Shown: positions 36,651-47,582 of the stretch, one piece after another
How positions within the stretch are numbered: the stretch's first letter is position 1
Layout of the letters: each line of letters begins with the position of its first letter
Assembly (NCBI GenBank): GCA_019188255.1
Contig: JAETXT010000007.1
Span: forward strand, 62,001-126,000
Length of the DNA stretch: 64,000 bases
Source of the DNA: Verticillium longisporum
Lineage: Eukaryota > Ascomycota > Sordariomycetes > Glomerellales > Plectosphaerellaceae
Direction of reading: 5' to 3'
Translations under genes and position numbers: made by a program
The notes under the pieces: model-generated
The model's input: only the letters and a program-made list of their open reading frames with translations
The model's database searches: none
What the model was told of the DNA's origin: nothing

Positions 36651-36985
36651 GTAACTGCGAGGAACCGTGATCCGGCTCATCATAGTGTGTACATAACCAT
36701 ATACTTCACATTGTAATGACATTGGCGAGCATAGAAATGCATTGCGATGAATAGACACGGGGTTTGGTGGCTGAAATGCCCGAATGAAACAAAGCATTCG
36801 ATGTGAGCACTCACTTGACAAACCTTATGAGAAGACCAGCAAAGAAGCAACAGGGCTTTCACGCCCTGATGATCAATATTGCGAACTCTCTTTCCATATG
36901 CCTTACCACTGAGACTTCAAAGACCAATGATGCTGCCGAAGCGTTATGTCCAAAAATGACATCAATTGGCGTCCATAGACACTGC
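36651..36985. other. Short intergenic region
   Basis: 3' flank of the oxidase (+) and of the GH43-like pseudogene (-). No separate feature is seen. Confidence 0.45.
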
Positions 36986-37857
36986 TTAAAACCTCTCTCG
37001 GTTCTTGGTTTTAGGTTCAGGAGGGTACACTACAATTCTTTCGAGGTTAGCGCCCTTGTAATCGAATCCATTGTACAAGCCTACAATGGTGATTTTGTTA
37101 CGGCCGTCTTTATGAGGTAGCTGGAGGGGTTTCGAAAGAATGATGCCTTTATGGGTGTCCTTCTGCACAAAGTGTGGATATGTTCGGTATCGTCGTTGAG
37201 AACAACGCTGCTAATGCGGCGTAATTGCCATGTCCCATTGCTACTCGAATGTGATAGTGCTGTCATTGCCATATATGCCAGTAGCAATCACATTATGGCT
37301 TCCGAATGCTCCGAATACTGAAGAAACCTCATTAACCAATCACTTGACTAACTGCAGAGTTGACTCACAGCCTCCTGTAGGAACGCATCTTCAGCAAGCT
37401 TCGCATGCTTGGACGTGTAGGTCTTGCTCTTGAAGGGGCACACTCACCAGTTCGTCTACGAAATAGTCAGAGACATCAATTCTTCCTGAGCTTGCCATGC
37501 TAGGACTTACACACCTAGATCGTAGATGTCATGCCAGATGACGCGGAGGCTTTCGTCACGTTCGTTTATCTCAATCGGAAGCCAGACATTTCGGCTTTCC
37601 CAAAGCGATAGCATGTTCCACTGGTCAGCCATGTAAGTGTATGTAGTCTTCTTCGAGCCTTTAATTCCCCAGGAGAGGCCGGACTGGTTACTGAAAGTAC
37701 GAGTGTAGGCCGGAGATACGAAAAACGGCTGCGACCAAGGGCCCTCAAGCTTGTCGGCACGCATACCAGCAACATTGAGGCGCATGTAAGTTATGTGTCT
37801 AAGCGCTGAAATGAGTATTGAAGGTGGGATCTTGTACTGTTTTGACATCTCCGACAT
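36986..37857 (-). pseudogene. GH43-like glycosidase remnant
   Basis: Pieces of a family-43-like glycoside hydrolase are readable on the minus strand in the right order but in different frames. The first is 37857-37507, with EGPWSQPFFVSPAYTR, YMADQWNMLSLWESRNVWLP and LRVIWHDIYDLG. A short piece with KTYTSKHAKLAEDAFLQEA lies near 37.4 kb. Then come VIATGIYGNDSTITFE followed by a stop, GTWQLRRISSVVLNDDTEHI (near 37.2 kb), and DTHKGIILSKPLQL to LYNGFDYKGANLERIVVYPP, ending at 36986. A segment usually lying between the ITFE and GTWQL parts is missing, there is at least one further frame break near 37.17 kb, and the N-terminal half of the catalytic domain is not found. It is best read as a decayed gene; some breaks could be introns, but not all. 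Confidence 0.7.
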
Positions 37858-38343
37858 TTCCTATAGGAACGTTCAGGGCTCAATTCGATCTGCGAACGTT
37901 GCCGAAATCAATGCAGCAGATCCCACGGTGGTTGCGACCGGACTGTTTTCGAGAATGTCCAGTTGGAAAATATTACCGTGGACCCTCCTGTAGCTGCCAG
38001 TAGATATAGGTGTAAAAACTTAAATGAGCCTGACGGGTTCAAGTGTGGCTGACGTGCGTCGAAGTACGGGTTTTCATCACTCATAGGCCTGAACTTTTGG
38101 CTTACACGCCATATCATGCAGGCGACCAAGACTTCTCCGTGAGAGTGATGACAATGGGGGGAAGCGTTTTCCTTTACATATCTTTCTGATTTTCTCTCTG
38201 GAATGCAGCAAGTCGATGTCTGTTATTTGTACTCGGCTTGTTGGAGCAAGACCATCTGCGATATCAAGCCCCGTTCTTCACAACTATCATGATGTAGCAG
38301 TCCAAGCTCGAGACATCGCTTTTTCACGACAGGCCCGTGCTCT
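37858..38343. other. Intergenic region with no recognised feature
   Basis: Would hold the 5' part of the GH43-like gene if it were intact, but no catalytic-domain sequence is recognisable. It also includes the 3' flank of the subtilase gene. Confidence 0.4.
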
Positions 38344-39640
38344 TTAAGCTCCGCTGCCGTTGTAAAGCAGGAAGTTGGGAACTCCTCGCGGGTCACTGAT
38401 CAGATCCTTCGTGGCCAGCTCAAGAAGCCTGGTCTTGATCTGCGCCGGCGTTCGAGGACCCTCCAAAGCCAGCAAGTAGGCAATGACACCAGCAACATAT
38501 GGTGCGGCCTCAGAGGTTCCCGAGTGGCGGATTGTAGACGTAGGGGATTTGACATCCGCAGTCAAAATATCCTCACCAGGCGCGAAGATGTCAGCCGTTG
38601 GGCCCCAGTTCGACGCAGCCCAACGGCGGTAGTTGCTGTTGCTAGCGGCGACGGTGATGGCATCCGGCAGGTTGGCCGGAGACCAGTCCGCCGAATCAGA
38701 ATTGGAGTTCCCCGCTGAGACAGCAACTGGGATGCCAGCGTCAATCGCAGCTTGCACAGCACTATTGATTGCGGGGGAGTTGTTTCCAAGCATCGAGATG
38801 TTGATGACTGACTTTCCAACCCGCCCCTTCGATACAATGTCATTGGCGGTCCAGGTAACACCATCGATAAGCCAACTGAGCGACCCTCCAGTTGAGCCCG
38901 AAGCCTTGACTCCGATGAGGGAGGTCTTTTTGGCGACACCATGTACCTTGCCGCCAATGACGGCGGCAATAGCAGTGCCATGAGCTGCATCGGTTACGGC
39001 GTTCTCCGCGCCAGCGGCAACATAGCCGAGACTAGCACGGCCTTCAAAGTCGACGTGATCGGTGTAGATGCCACTGTCAAGGAAATACGAGAATGTTCCT
39101 AGGCCGGCACTCCGGTGGAAGACGTAACTTGAGTTGGATGAAGGTGGGTTGGCGCGAGAGATAGCTGACAGACCCCAGGGCGGGTTCTCCTGCTCCTCAA
39201 GCGGCGTTGAAGAGGTCAAGGCAAAGAAGCTATCGGGCTCAACGGATGAAACCTGTTGTATGTTAGATTCAACTCTTTGTGATTTCCTCCTGCATCTCGA
39301 TCATGTGAAAGGCTTGGCTACGGAGTTGTGTCCTTACGTTGACATTGGCCCTGATGGCTTCCAGGGTGTCATCATCAAAGGCCCCTGCATATCCTGCAAA
39401 GCCATTGAAGCTAAACGTAGAGCTCAAGCCTGACGTTATATGTCCGCGGCGGCGCAGGTTTCGGGCATGAACGTCGGCTACCCATCGAGCATGAAGGTCG
39501 ATATCGACGGCTGCATTGGGTTTGAGGGTAACAACATATCGGCCAGCAGCTGCGACGGCTTCCGTATCGAGGGGCGCACTTAACACGCCTGCTGATGCCG
39601 AGGTAAGCAGGATTAGAAGGAACTTAGGTGAAGTAAACAT
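38344..39640 (-). CDS. Secreted subtilisin-like serine protease (S8, proteinase K-like)
   Basis: Endoprotease acting outside the cell. Two exons, 39640-39338 and 39252-38344, give 403 residues. A signal peptide (MFTSPKFLLILLTSASAGVLS) is followed by an inhibitor-I9-type propeptide with RYVVTLKPNA and STFSFNGFAGYAGAFD. The catalytic domain starts at about residue 120 (PPWGLSAISR). The triad is visible: Asp in YFLDSGIYTDHVDFEGRA, His in DAAHGTAIAAVIGG, Ser in SGTSEAAPYVAGV. The oxyanion Asn is in VAVSAGNSNSDS. Around the Ser the usual Met of GTSMA is Glu, and the His motif lacks the G-H-G-T-H pattern, so activity may be altered though the triad is complete. A TATAAG sequence lies about 65 bases upstream. 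A neighbouring secreted oxidase and glycosidase remnant suggest a locus of secreted enzymes. Confidence 0.92.
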
Positions 39641-41151
39641 TTTAATTGATTAGGGAGCACAATGAAACGCGAATGGTTGAGTCTGCACCTGATCAGGGGG
39701 CTTCTTATATTTCTCGTCGGGTCAGGACGACTTTTCCCTGTCTGGCAATGCTGAGCCTGGGACAGGGTTGTAAACTGATGCTACTGAACCAGCGGATAAG
39801 ACGTGCTACAAGACTTCCATTTCAGGAAGCTCACAAGCAACCTATCAAGGGTGGTTTCCACGATGGGAAAGTCTTGGCCGTTGGCACATCGCGGCGGAGT
39901 CGATTTTGAGTGCCGGCCGACAGGGATCGGCGGTTTGGGTGGGCCTCCCGACTCGGCAGATCGGTGGCCACGGAGCATTGAAAGCGAAAGCGACGCGGGT
40001 CAGCCAGCCAGAATGAAGTCTGATCCTTTTGTTCACCGAGTGAATGGTAGTCATCTTAAGCGGTTCGCATAATTGCCAAGATTTGTGGAATAGCAAAGAG
40101 GCAGTTCGCGGGCGGTGGCCTTCATGATCAGCTAGCTGCAGAATAACCGCGGGGAGACTACCTTACCCCTGAAGTGCCTTGACCAGCAGCTTAACTGACT
40201 CGGGACCTGCGTATTCGACCCATCCAGACTTCCGCGCGTGGGGTCTCTGAGGCCCCTGGCCCCCTACCAGCACAGCTCATCACCCCTGTCTTTCTGACGT
40301 ATCGACAATGCGGGCTCGATCACGCTATCCAATATTGGCAGGCATATGTTTCGTATTTCATGCATGCTTGTGAGGTGTACCATTGCGAATCGTCAAGACA
40401 CGTCCACTTGGCACTGAAGTTGGCCGACTTGCCGATAATCAATCCAGGCAGACACAGAGAATTACGCTTGCGGGCTGAGAACGTTGGCACCATGGAAGCC
40501 AGGTAGGTCGGTCAAGCAACAACCCTCCGACCCATGATGCTTTTATAATATTGGACGAGATTTCAATCATTTCTACGGCGACGAAGACGTAATCTGAGCA
40601 ACCCACCGAGCCTTAACTGAAGTTCAGAAGGTCAAGAACCACGACAGTTTGTAAGGACCACCGGCAGTTATATTTTGAAGGCTTTGCCTGCTTTTGCTTT
40701 GCCAAGGACAACAGGCGATGTTACTGATCGACATATTCAATGTCGTAAACGGGCCACCCGGCCGGGACTGCCATTGCGCCTGTCACACATGCCCCGCAGC
40801 TGCGATAGCTCCTGATTCTATCACAGGTGTTGACAGATTGATGTAAATGCTGCAGAGGTTGCGAACGAAGGGAATCTGCCGGCTTCAATCTGCAGTTTAT
40901 GCAGAAGCGAGCGAGGTACACTGCTGTCCTGAGCCATACTAGTCAATGTTGTTTTTTCCTCTAGCGAAATGAAGGGATTGGGGGGGCAAAGTGGAATTTT
41001 GGCTGAAATGCTCTGAGAATGGTGCACTCACTACTTTAAGAAATCCATCTCCTGGAAGCGGTCGACCGATGGGTTATTCAGATAGCGGTGCAACCTAGAG
41101 ATTCGGCGCATGGTGAAACCCCATACTGAGCGATTCGTGTCTCCCGAAAGC
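39641..41151. other. Intergenic region with no recognised gene
   Basis: 1.5 kb of normal composition between the subtilase promoter and the hAT-type element. Short open frames lack motifs. Nothing else is seen. Confidence 0.45.
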
Positions 41152-41159
41152 ATTCGCCT
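41152..41159. repeat. hAT target-site duplication, left (ATTCGCCT)
   Basis: The eight bases ATTCGCCT precede the element and recur directly after it at 43479-43486. Confidence 0.85.
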
Positions 41160-41309
41160 CAGCGTTGCACCCCGATCAAATCTAATAAATCAAATCATCA
41201 AATAACCAAATAAATAGGCCATATTCCCCTAATTAAATAATCAAATCTATAGATTTTTATATTTAGATGTTTAGCAAATAGTTAAATATATATAAAAGAA
41301 TACGGAATA

Positions 41310-43168
41310 ACGTAATCCACAAGCGAGTGGTTCACCCAAGCGAGTGGTTCACTTCGCCCGGGCCCACGACCTACACCTGAATTCTACAGATTCCACCTCC
41401 GCCCGCGATGGAGACTCTTTCAAAAGAAGGTCAATTATTCCTTGCTATCCAAGCTATGGACAATGACCCGAACCTAAGCGCCCGGAGTGCTGCGAGGATC
41501 TACACCGTCCCCTTAACGACGCTCCTCCGACGCCAGAAGGGCAAACCCTCCCGACGCGAAAGCCCGCCCAATTCTGCCAAATTAACAGTACTAGAAGAGA
41601 AAACTATTGTCGAATATATCCTTGACCTAGATGCGCGATCTTACCCTCCCCGGTTGGGTGAGGTCGGAGATATGGCGAATCGCCTGCTTGCCGACCGTGA
41701 CGCGCCACGCGTCGGGAAGAACTGGGCCGCAAACTTCGTCAAACGGCAACCAGAGCTCCGGACGCGTTTCTTTCGCAAGTACGACTACAAGAGGGCCCAA
41801 TGCGAAGATCCGGACGCGATAAACGCGTGGTTCCGCCTCGTGCATAACATGATCGCCAAGTACGGCATCCAAGAGGCTGACATGTACAACTTTGACGAGA
41901 CCGGCTTCCAGATGGGCGTTATCGCCAACGGAATGGTCGTGACCAGTTCGGAAAGACGGTCCAATGTGAAGATGAGGCAGCCAGGCAACCGGGAATGGGT
42001 TACGGTGATCCAGGGCGTTGGCGCGTTGGGTTTCTCCGTCCCGCCGTTCATCGTGGTTTCGGGCAAGTACCACCTCTCGAGCTGGTACCAGGACGACGCG
42101 ATTTCTCGCGACTGGAGAATCGCAACATCTCCAAACGGCTGGACGACGAATGATATTGGTCTGGAATGGATTCGGCATTTTGACAGGCATACAAAGTCCC
42201 GTACTTCGGGCGGTTATCGCCTACTGATCCTGGATGGCCACGAAAGTCACCACTCGGTCGACTTCGAACTCTACTGCAAGGAGAACAACATCATCACACT
42301 CTGTATGCCTCCTCATTCGTCACATCTACTCCAGCCTCTCGATGTTGGGTGTTTTGGCCCACTAAAGAAAGCATACGGTCGGCAAATCGAGGATAGGATG
42401 AGGGCGGGTACAACGCACATCAGCAAAGAGGACTTCTTCCCGGCGTTTTCGGCTGCATTTCAGCAAGCAATGACAGAAAAAACATCCAGGGAGGCTTTCG
42501 AGGAGCGGGGCTTGTCCCCCATAACCCGGAAACAGTCCTGTCAAAGCTGGATGTGAGGTTGAGGACGACGACGCCTCCGGGGACGTCCCACGGGGAGCGT
42601 GATTCTTGGGTCTCTAAGACGCCCACTAACCTGCTCGAGGCAGGTTCCCAGACTGACTTCATCAAAGGGCGAATCTCACGCCACCAGGGAAGCTCCCCAA
42701 CGTCAATTTTAGATGCTGTTGACTATCTTGCGAAGGGGACGCGGGGTGTTATGCACCAGATCGCTCTTTTGAAGTCAGAGGTTATGATCCTTCGAGAGGA
42801 AAATGCTACACTAAGCCGACGCCGGAGGGCCAAAAGCTACGTCTCCGGGAAGGAGGAAGCATGGCTGTAGGCGAGGGACAGGACAAGATTGCTCAGAAGG
42901 AAGTAGATATCCAGATAAAAGAGGAAACGCTGCAGAACCCGGGTCCCGCGTCGTGGTCCCAGCCGAAGAAACGATGCTGTAGCGTATGCGGGAAGACCGG
43001 CCACAACGCGAGAACTTGTCAGGTAGCTATCTCATCGTCTGCAAAAGACGAGGAGGAGTGATTTTAATTGATTTACGGCGTTTGGGTTGAGGTTTTCCTC
43101 GGAATGTTTGTCGGGTCGGGGTGAAGTGAACCACTCGCATGGGTGAACCACTCGCTTGTGGATTACGT
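41310..43168 (+). mobile_element. Pot2/Fot1-like transposon, copy 3
   Basis: 1859 bp with TA on both sides (41308-41309 and 43169-43170) and the same TIRs. As far as can be read it is the same as copy 1 except for one extra A at 42477-42482. Confidence 0.95.
41408..43061 (+). pseudogene. Pogo/Fot1-family transposase, copy 3, frameshifted
   Basis: Same domains as copy 1. The A-run has six A here (42477-42482), so the first frame runs on for another 30 or so codons in a non-native frame to a stop at 42556. The second site has four A (42832-42835), as in copy 1, which splits the C-terminal part in two. The last piece, with the zinc knuckle, ends at 43061. A minus-one ribosomal slip at the six-A tract would restore the main frame in this copy, but not in copies 1 and 2. 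Confidence 0.85.
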
Positions 43169-43486
43169 TATCGTTCTTCTATATATAGATAAGTTAGATA
43201 ATATAGAGTAGATTAGATAGAATAGATTAAGTAAAGTAGATCTAGATAAGATAGACTAGATAAGATAGATTAGATAAAGTAAATTTAGATATTTTACTTA
43301 AACTCTAAGGAAAATAGTAACTTATAGAAGAAAATCTCTTTAAATATCCTCGCTTTTAAGTATCAAATAAGTTAAATATTTGCAAATAGAACCAAATAAC
43401 CAAATACGTTAAATTCAGCTAACCAAATAACCAAATCCGACCCCTATATTTGACTTATTTGGTCGAGGTGCAGCGCTGATTCGCCT

Positions 43487-44243
43487 AGATCAATGCGGCC
43501 ATGCATTCAACATAGACTTGTAGGAATGAGCACGCCAATAACGTGACTGTACGAGGGCTGGGATATCAATTTGGTCCCAATTTAGCCCCTGATGGGGAAG
43601 CATGAAAGACGCACTAACGGTAACATTAAGACGATGGAGAACTCATTGATAGCCATTTACCTGTGTTGCTTCTGGATACTTGACTTGCGCATCGCTGGTC
43701 GATATATGGATGTCTTCGTCATAGGTCCCCCGTCAGGGCCCTTGTCAGGTTTTCGTGCTACATATCAACACAGGGTTATACATGCGCCCTCTCACATGAG
43801 ATCAAGTCCCTCGCAAAATGACTTGCTACGGCTTTCCCACGATGTAACAAGAGCAATCATCGGCGCCCTAGGCATCGCCACTTCTGCAAATCCCACAGTC
43901 ATGTCACATCCAAGCCAGGACAAACCACAAGCGCGACAGGAAAACACGCATCAACAGAAAATCCCTTTCCATCATGGATTTCGAATCATGGGCTTCTTAT
44001 TGTTGGCTATGATACCGAGAAATGTCGACGAGAAGGCGAGAGCCGCGCACTCAGCAACAGCCCTCACCCTCCCTGTTTCGTGCAGGACAAGGGCAGAAAT
44101 ACACCACTTATCCCACAATGCTAGGAATGCCAGGTTCTCCCCGGCCCAAACGTCATGTTATCCTTCTTCTCCGCAAAAAGTGAAAATGCCTTCCCCTCAC
44201 TTCCTCTCTATGACAGACTTCTTCTTCTCCAGCCGAAGCGTGT
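43487..44243. other. Intergenic region
   Basis: 3' flank of the AA9 gene. A 226-codon open frame on the plus strand (43592-44272) runs into the 3' end of the AA9 gene, has no domain or clear membrane or secretion pattern, and is not called. Confidence 0.4.
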
Positions 44244-45382
44244 CTAGTAGCACTGGGAGTAGTACTGGTTGACGACGTTGCACTTGTAGGGGGCGACGCA
44301 GGTGGTGGGGCCGGTGTGGCCGACGCCGCCGCACTGCGCCCACTGGGCGGCGCCGCCGGTGGCGGGGGGCGCGGCGGTGGTGGCGGGAGGGGGAACGGCA
44401 GTCGTGGCGGGAGGAGGCTGGGTGGGAGGAGCGGCGGTGGTGGCAGGGGGAGGGGTGGTGGGAGGAGGGCTGGAGCCTGTGAGAGATGGCAAAGGTCAGC
44501 GTCTTGTTCTTTTGTTTCTGGTCTTTTGGCCAGTTGCTTTCGGTGGGGAGAGGAGTTCTCGGGCTTGAAGGAAAAGGTGACTTACCGCCGCCGGAGCAGG
44601 TGAAGAGACGGGGGCCGGGGATGATGTAGTTGGTCACAGGGGGGTAGTAGATGCTCAGTTGGACTCCGGGGTTGGTGCCCTTGTAGGCGCCGGGGAAGCT
44701 GACGGTGGCCGGGTTGGCCGTGCCGGTGCCGCCGACAACGTTGATCTGAGCGCACTCCATCTGCGAGAGAAAAAGAAAATTCAGCAAAAGTTCGCTCACA
44801 CACTTTGGCATGCGCGAGGGCTGGGGGTTCACTCACGTAGAACTGAGCACCGGGGTAGCTGCCGGCGCCGTGCAGGGCGATCATCTCGGCGCGGAGGAGG
44901 TACTGGCCGGGAGCGATGCACTCGGGGATGCGGATGGTGTGCTTGCCCTGGCCGTTGATGATCTTCTCGGTACCCCAGACGCCGTTGGTGAAGCCGTCCT
45001 CCTGGATCTTGAACCAGCCGTCACCGATGCCGCTGTCGGAGGTGGCGCTGGACACCTTCTTCAGGTAGGCCAGCGTGGGGCCCTTGTGGGTGCTGTCCAT
45101 AATGTCGGCGGGTCCGGTGCCGGTGGTGCTGAGCATGTAGCGCCACAGGGCGGTGACGTCCTGGCCGGCCTGGACGGTGTGGATGACGCTGGTGGGAGAG
45201 GTAGGGTTGGGGGCGCCGTTGCAGGCCATCGAGTTGGAGGTGACGTCCTCAATGGGGCCGTTGTACGACGGGATGCGGATGCCGACGCCCTGGCCGTGGA
45301 CCGTGGAGCCAACCTGGAGGTCGGTGAAGATGGTGTGGGCGCTGGCAACGCCGGCCATCATCAGAGGCTGGAGGACCTTCAT
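44244..45382 (-). CDS. AA9 lytic polysaccharide monooxygenase with C-terminal CBM1
   Basis: Copper enzyme that cleaves cellulose oxidatively outside the cell. Three exons, 45382-44837, 44760-44586 and 44476-44244, give 317 residues. Signal peptide [15 protein letters not shown] is followed at once by His ([11 protein letters not shown]), which must be the free N-terminal His of the copper-binding histidine brace. The second brace His is in [17 protein letters not shown], and the axial Tyr lies in [13 protein letters not shown] at the first exon junction. A linker of Pro/Thr/Ala repeats ([20 protein letters not shown]...) leads to a cellulose-binding CBM1 ([17 protein letters not shown]... to NQYYSQCY). 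Ends and length fit the family. The start at 45382 is fixed by the need for His at mature position 1. Expression of such genes is usually induced on plant material; this is family knowledge. Confidence 0.96.
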
Positions 45383-47582
45383 GGTGGTGACGGAAAGGGG
45401 ATGAGACGAGACTCGGTGTGTGGCCTTGTATTGTCTGACTAGGGCGATCGGCGAGAAGGATGAGATGCTCAGGCTTAATCTGATCAACAGTTGTGGCCGT
45501 GGCCGATCGTCTTTATAGCATGAATGCCTTCGATCGTTTCTTCCGTGTAACACGAACGCATCGGCGTTCATTCCGAGGCCGTTCGCCCAGGCCAAAGTCA
45601 CATTATCCGTACAGCACCTGTGTTGAAGCCGAATGAAGTCGCGGACAACTGGCACCGCGCCCTGGAAGCGGCGCTTGTCGTTGTTTCAAACTCCACATGA
45701 CTTGCCACCATGTTGATTTGATTAAGCTCCGAAGGGGGTTTGAGGATCCGGGCTGTTCCACGGGGGCGGGGGGATGTGCCTCCGGGACGGGTGGTAATAT
45801 CTGGGGATGCGTTTATTTGCCGGGGGGGCTCGCTGACCGGCGGTTCGGTAATCCACCCTCAGGCTGGATTCCTGGGCACTTTAATTGGACCACACAACGG
45901 AAATAAGTCTCGTGGGGTGGTGATGCTGGGATTGTACGTTGGTGCCGACAAGGGGGGGGGGCAAGCCAGGAGAGTCTAGTTTGGTCGTCAAGAGTTGGTC
46001 GAACCAGAAACCGGATAAATTACACGCAGAGGTAGCGTCGCAATCTGCGCGGTCGAGCCGTAGAACGCGGTGCACGCTTTGACTCGGTTCTCTGAAGGGC
46101 ACTCGCCGGCGACACGCTCGTCAAGTGTCGTGTCGTGCGATGGGCTTGTAGCCCGCCGCGACTCCTCTTGCCAAGACTCGCAGACAGCATGGGGAATCCT
46201 GTTTCGCCCCTGAGAGAGCCTTGGGTTCTTCTGGCACCGGGCCGTACCCCATAGGGCTATGCGGACTTGTCTAAATCGTGTGCCCTATTGGGAAGCTGGA
46301 CTCGCGGTCAGATGACTGAGATAAAGTGGTCAGAGTCGATGACTCTGGCGATTCCGATGGGCGTCAAAGTCGCGTCAATACATGCAGGTGGAATCCATCA
46401 CTGCAAGCCTCGTGGATGACAGCACATATCCAATGCATTTGATTCGAGTGTCACTATATTGAGGCCTGTCTGTCGTCCGGCGAAAGGGTGGCACTGGGGA
46501 CGTCCGACGAGCTTCCCCATGGGGAGGTCATTTGACTCAGCCTACCGAGTAATCAATCCTTCATGTCAACTACTGAAGCCTCCTGACGTCGGTACTACTC
46601 TTTGAAAGGATTTCCGGACAAGATCGAGCGTCGTACTCCTCGGCTGCGCCGCGTGCACGAACTCTGCTTCAAGGTCGACCACGGTTTCCCTGGGGAAAAC
46701 GAGGTTCCATCGCACACGGAAGCCGAGCCGAGACGCGGCGCTGGGAACGAGATCCGACCATCTCTAGATCAATTTTGAGCTTTTTATCCAATCTGGGAGG
46801 TCTTGGATCTCTTCTTGGCAGACGGGTTGCTGTCACAAGGTGTACACGCAGGAACTATCATAGCCTAGGCCGGTTTCTTCACCCTTCCATGGCCGTCTCC
46901 TCGACCTAGTTCCTTGCCTCCCTCCCCCTAGCAACCAATTGTAACGTTCGGCACAAGCGTCTGTCAATACTCATGGCCCTGCGTATCGGATAGGCCTCCC
47001 GATAGAAGTACCGCATGGCCCCCGCACAGCAATATAACAAGGTCCCGTCATCAGACCATAGAGGTAAGCCCTCCTCAGCTGCCGTGACGAGCTGCGCGTA
47101 GCATGACTCAAGGGCAGCAAGCAGAGTTAGCAACATAGTCTGCCCGGGTATCCCAGCAGGATTTCAGGGAGTTGCATCATCATTGGACTCAAGTCTGGTA
47201 GCTTTACAAGATAAGTGCCGTTGCAGGAGCCGAGTGAATGGGAACCGAAATGAAGAGGGAGGTTCGAGATGTTGGTTCGGCCCTGACACGGCCAAAGACC
47301 CGGTTGAACCCCCCTTGAGCCGTAGGATGTCAGATGTAGATATCCTTTTAGCTGTGATATCAAACCTACCGCAGCTGCTGAGTGATCAGTGGAAGGGAGG
47401 AAACTTGATACTAGATCCGACCGACAGTGAACGCTTGAGCTGATTCTGGGTCACACTTTTCTCAGAGCAAAGAGGCGAAGTTTCTGCTTCGTGACATAGA
47501 ACTCGTCAAAAAAGCTTTCTGGAATCTCGCTGAATTTCATTCATTTTAATTATCATTAAGAAAAAAGATCGCTATTCTAAGC
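45383..47582. other. Intergenic region
   Basis: 2.2 kb between the AA9 promoter and the 3' end of the arrestin gene. No convincing coding region, tRNA or repeat is seen. A run of about ten G occurs near 45951-45961. Confidence 0.45.
45511..45517 (-). promoter_or_regulatory. Possible TATA box of the AA9 gene
   Basis: TATAAAG on the minus strand about 130 bases before the AA9 start codon. Confidence 0.4.

Larger units (their letters stand above)
41160..43478. mobile_element. Non-autonomous hAT-type element split by a Pot2-like insertion
   Basis: Ends are inverted: CAGCGTTGCACCCCGATCAA at the left and, in complement, CAGCGCTGCACCTCGACCAA at the right. A perfect 8-base target duplication and CAG-type ends are the marks of hAT transposons. 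About 460 bp is its own DNA, AT-rich and non-coding, with repeated AAATAACCAAATA motifs near both ends. The remaining 1859 bp is the third Pot2-like copy, inserted at a TA inside it. With no transposase of its own it would depend on a hAT transposase elsewhere. Confidence 0.85.

Noticed and set aside
43592..44272. 226-codon open frame on the plus strand
   Set aside because: No recognisable domain, poor composition and overlap with the 3' end of the AA9 gene; could be chance in a GC-balanced region.
44810..45442. 210-codon open frame on the plus strand
   Set aside because: Antisense to exon 1 of the AA9 monooxygenase.
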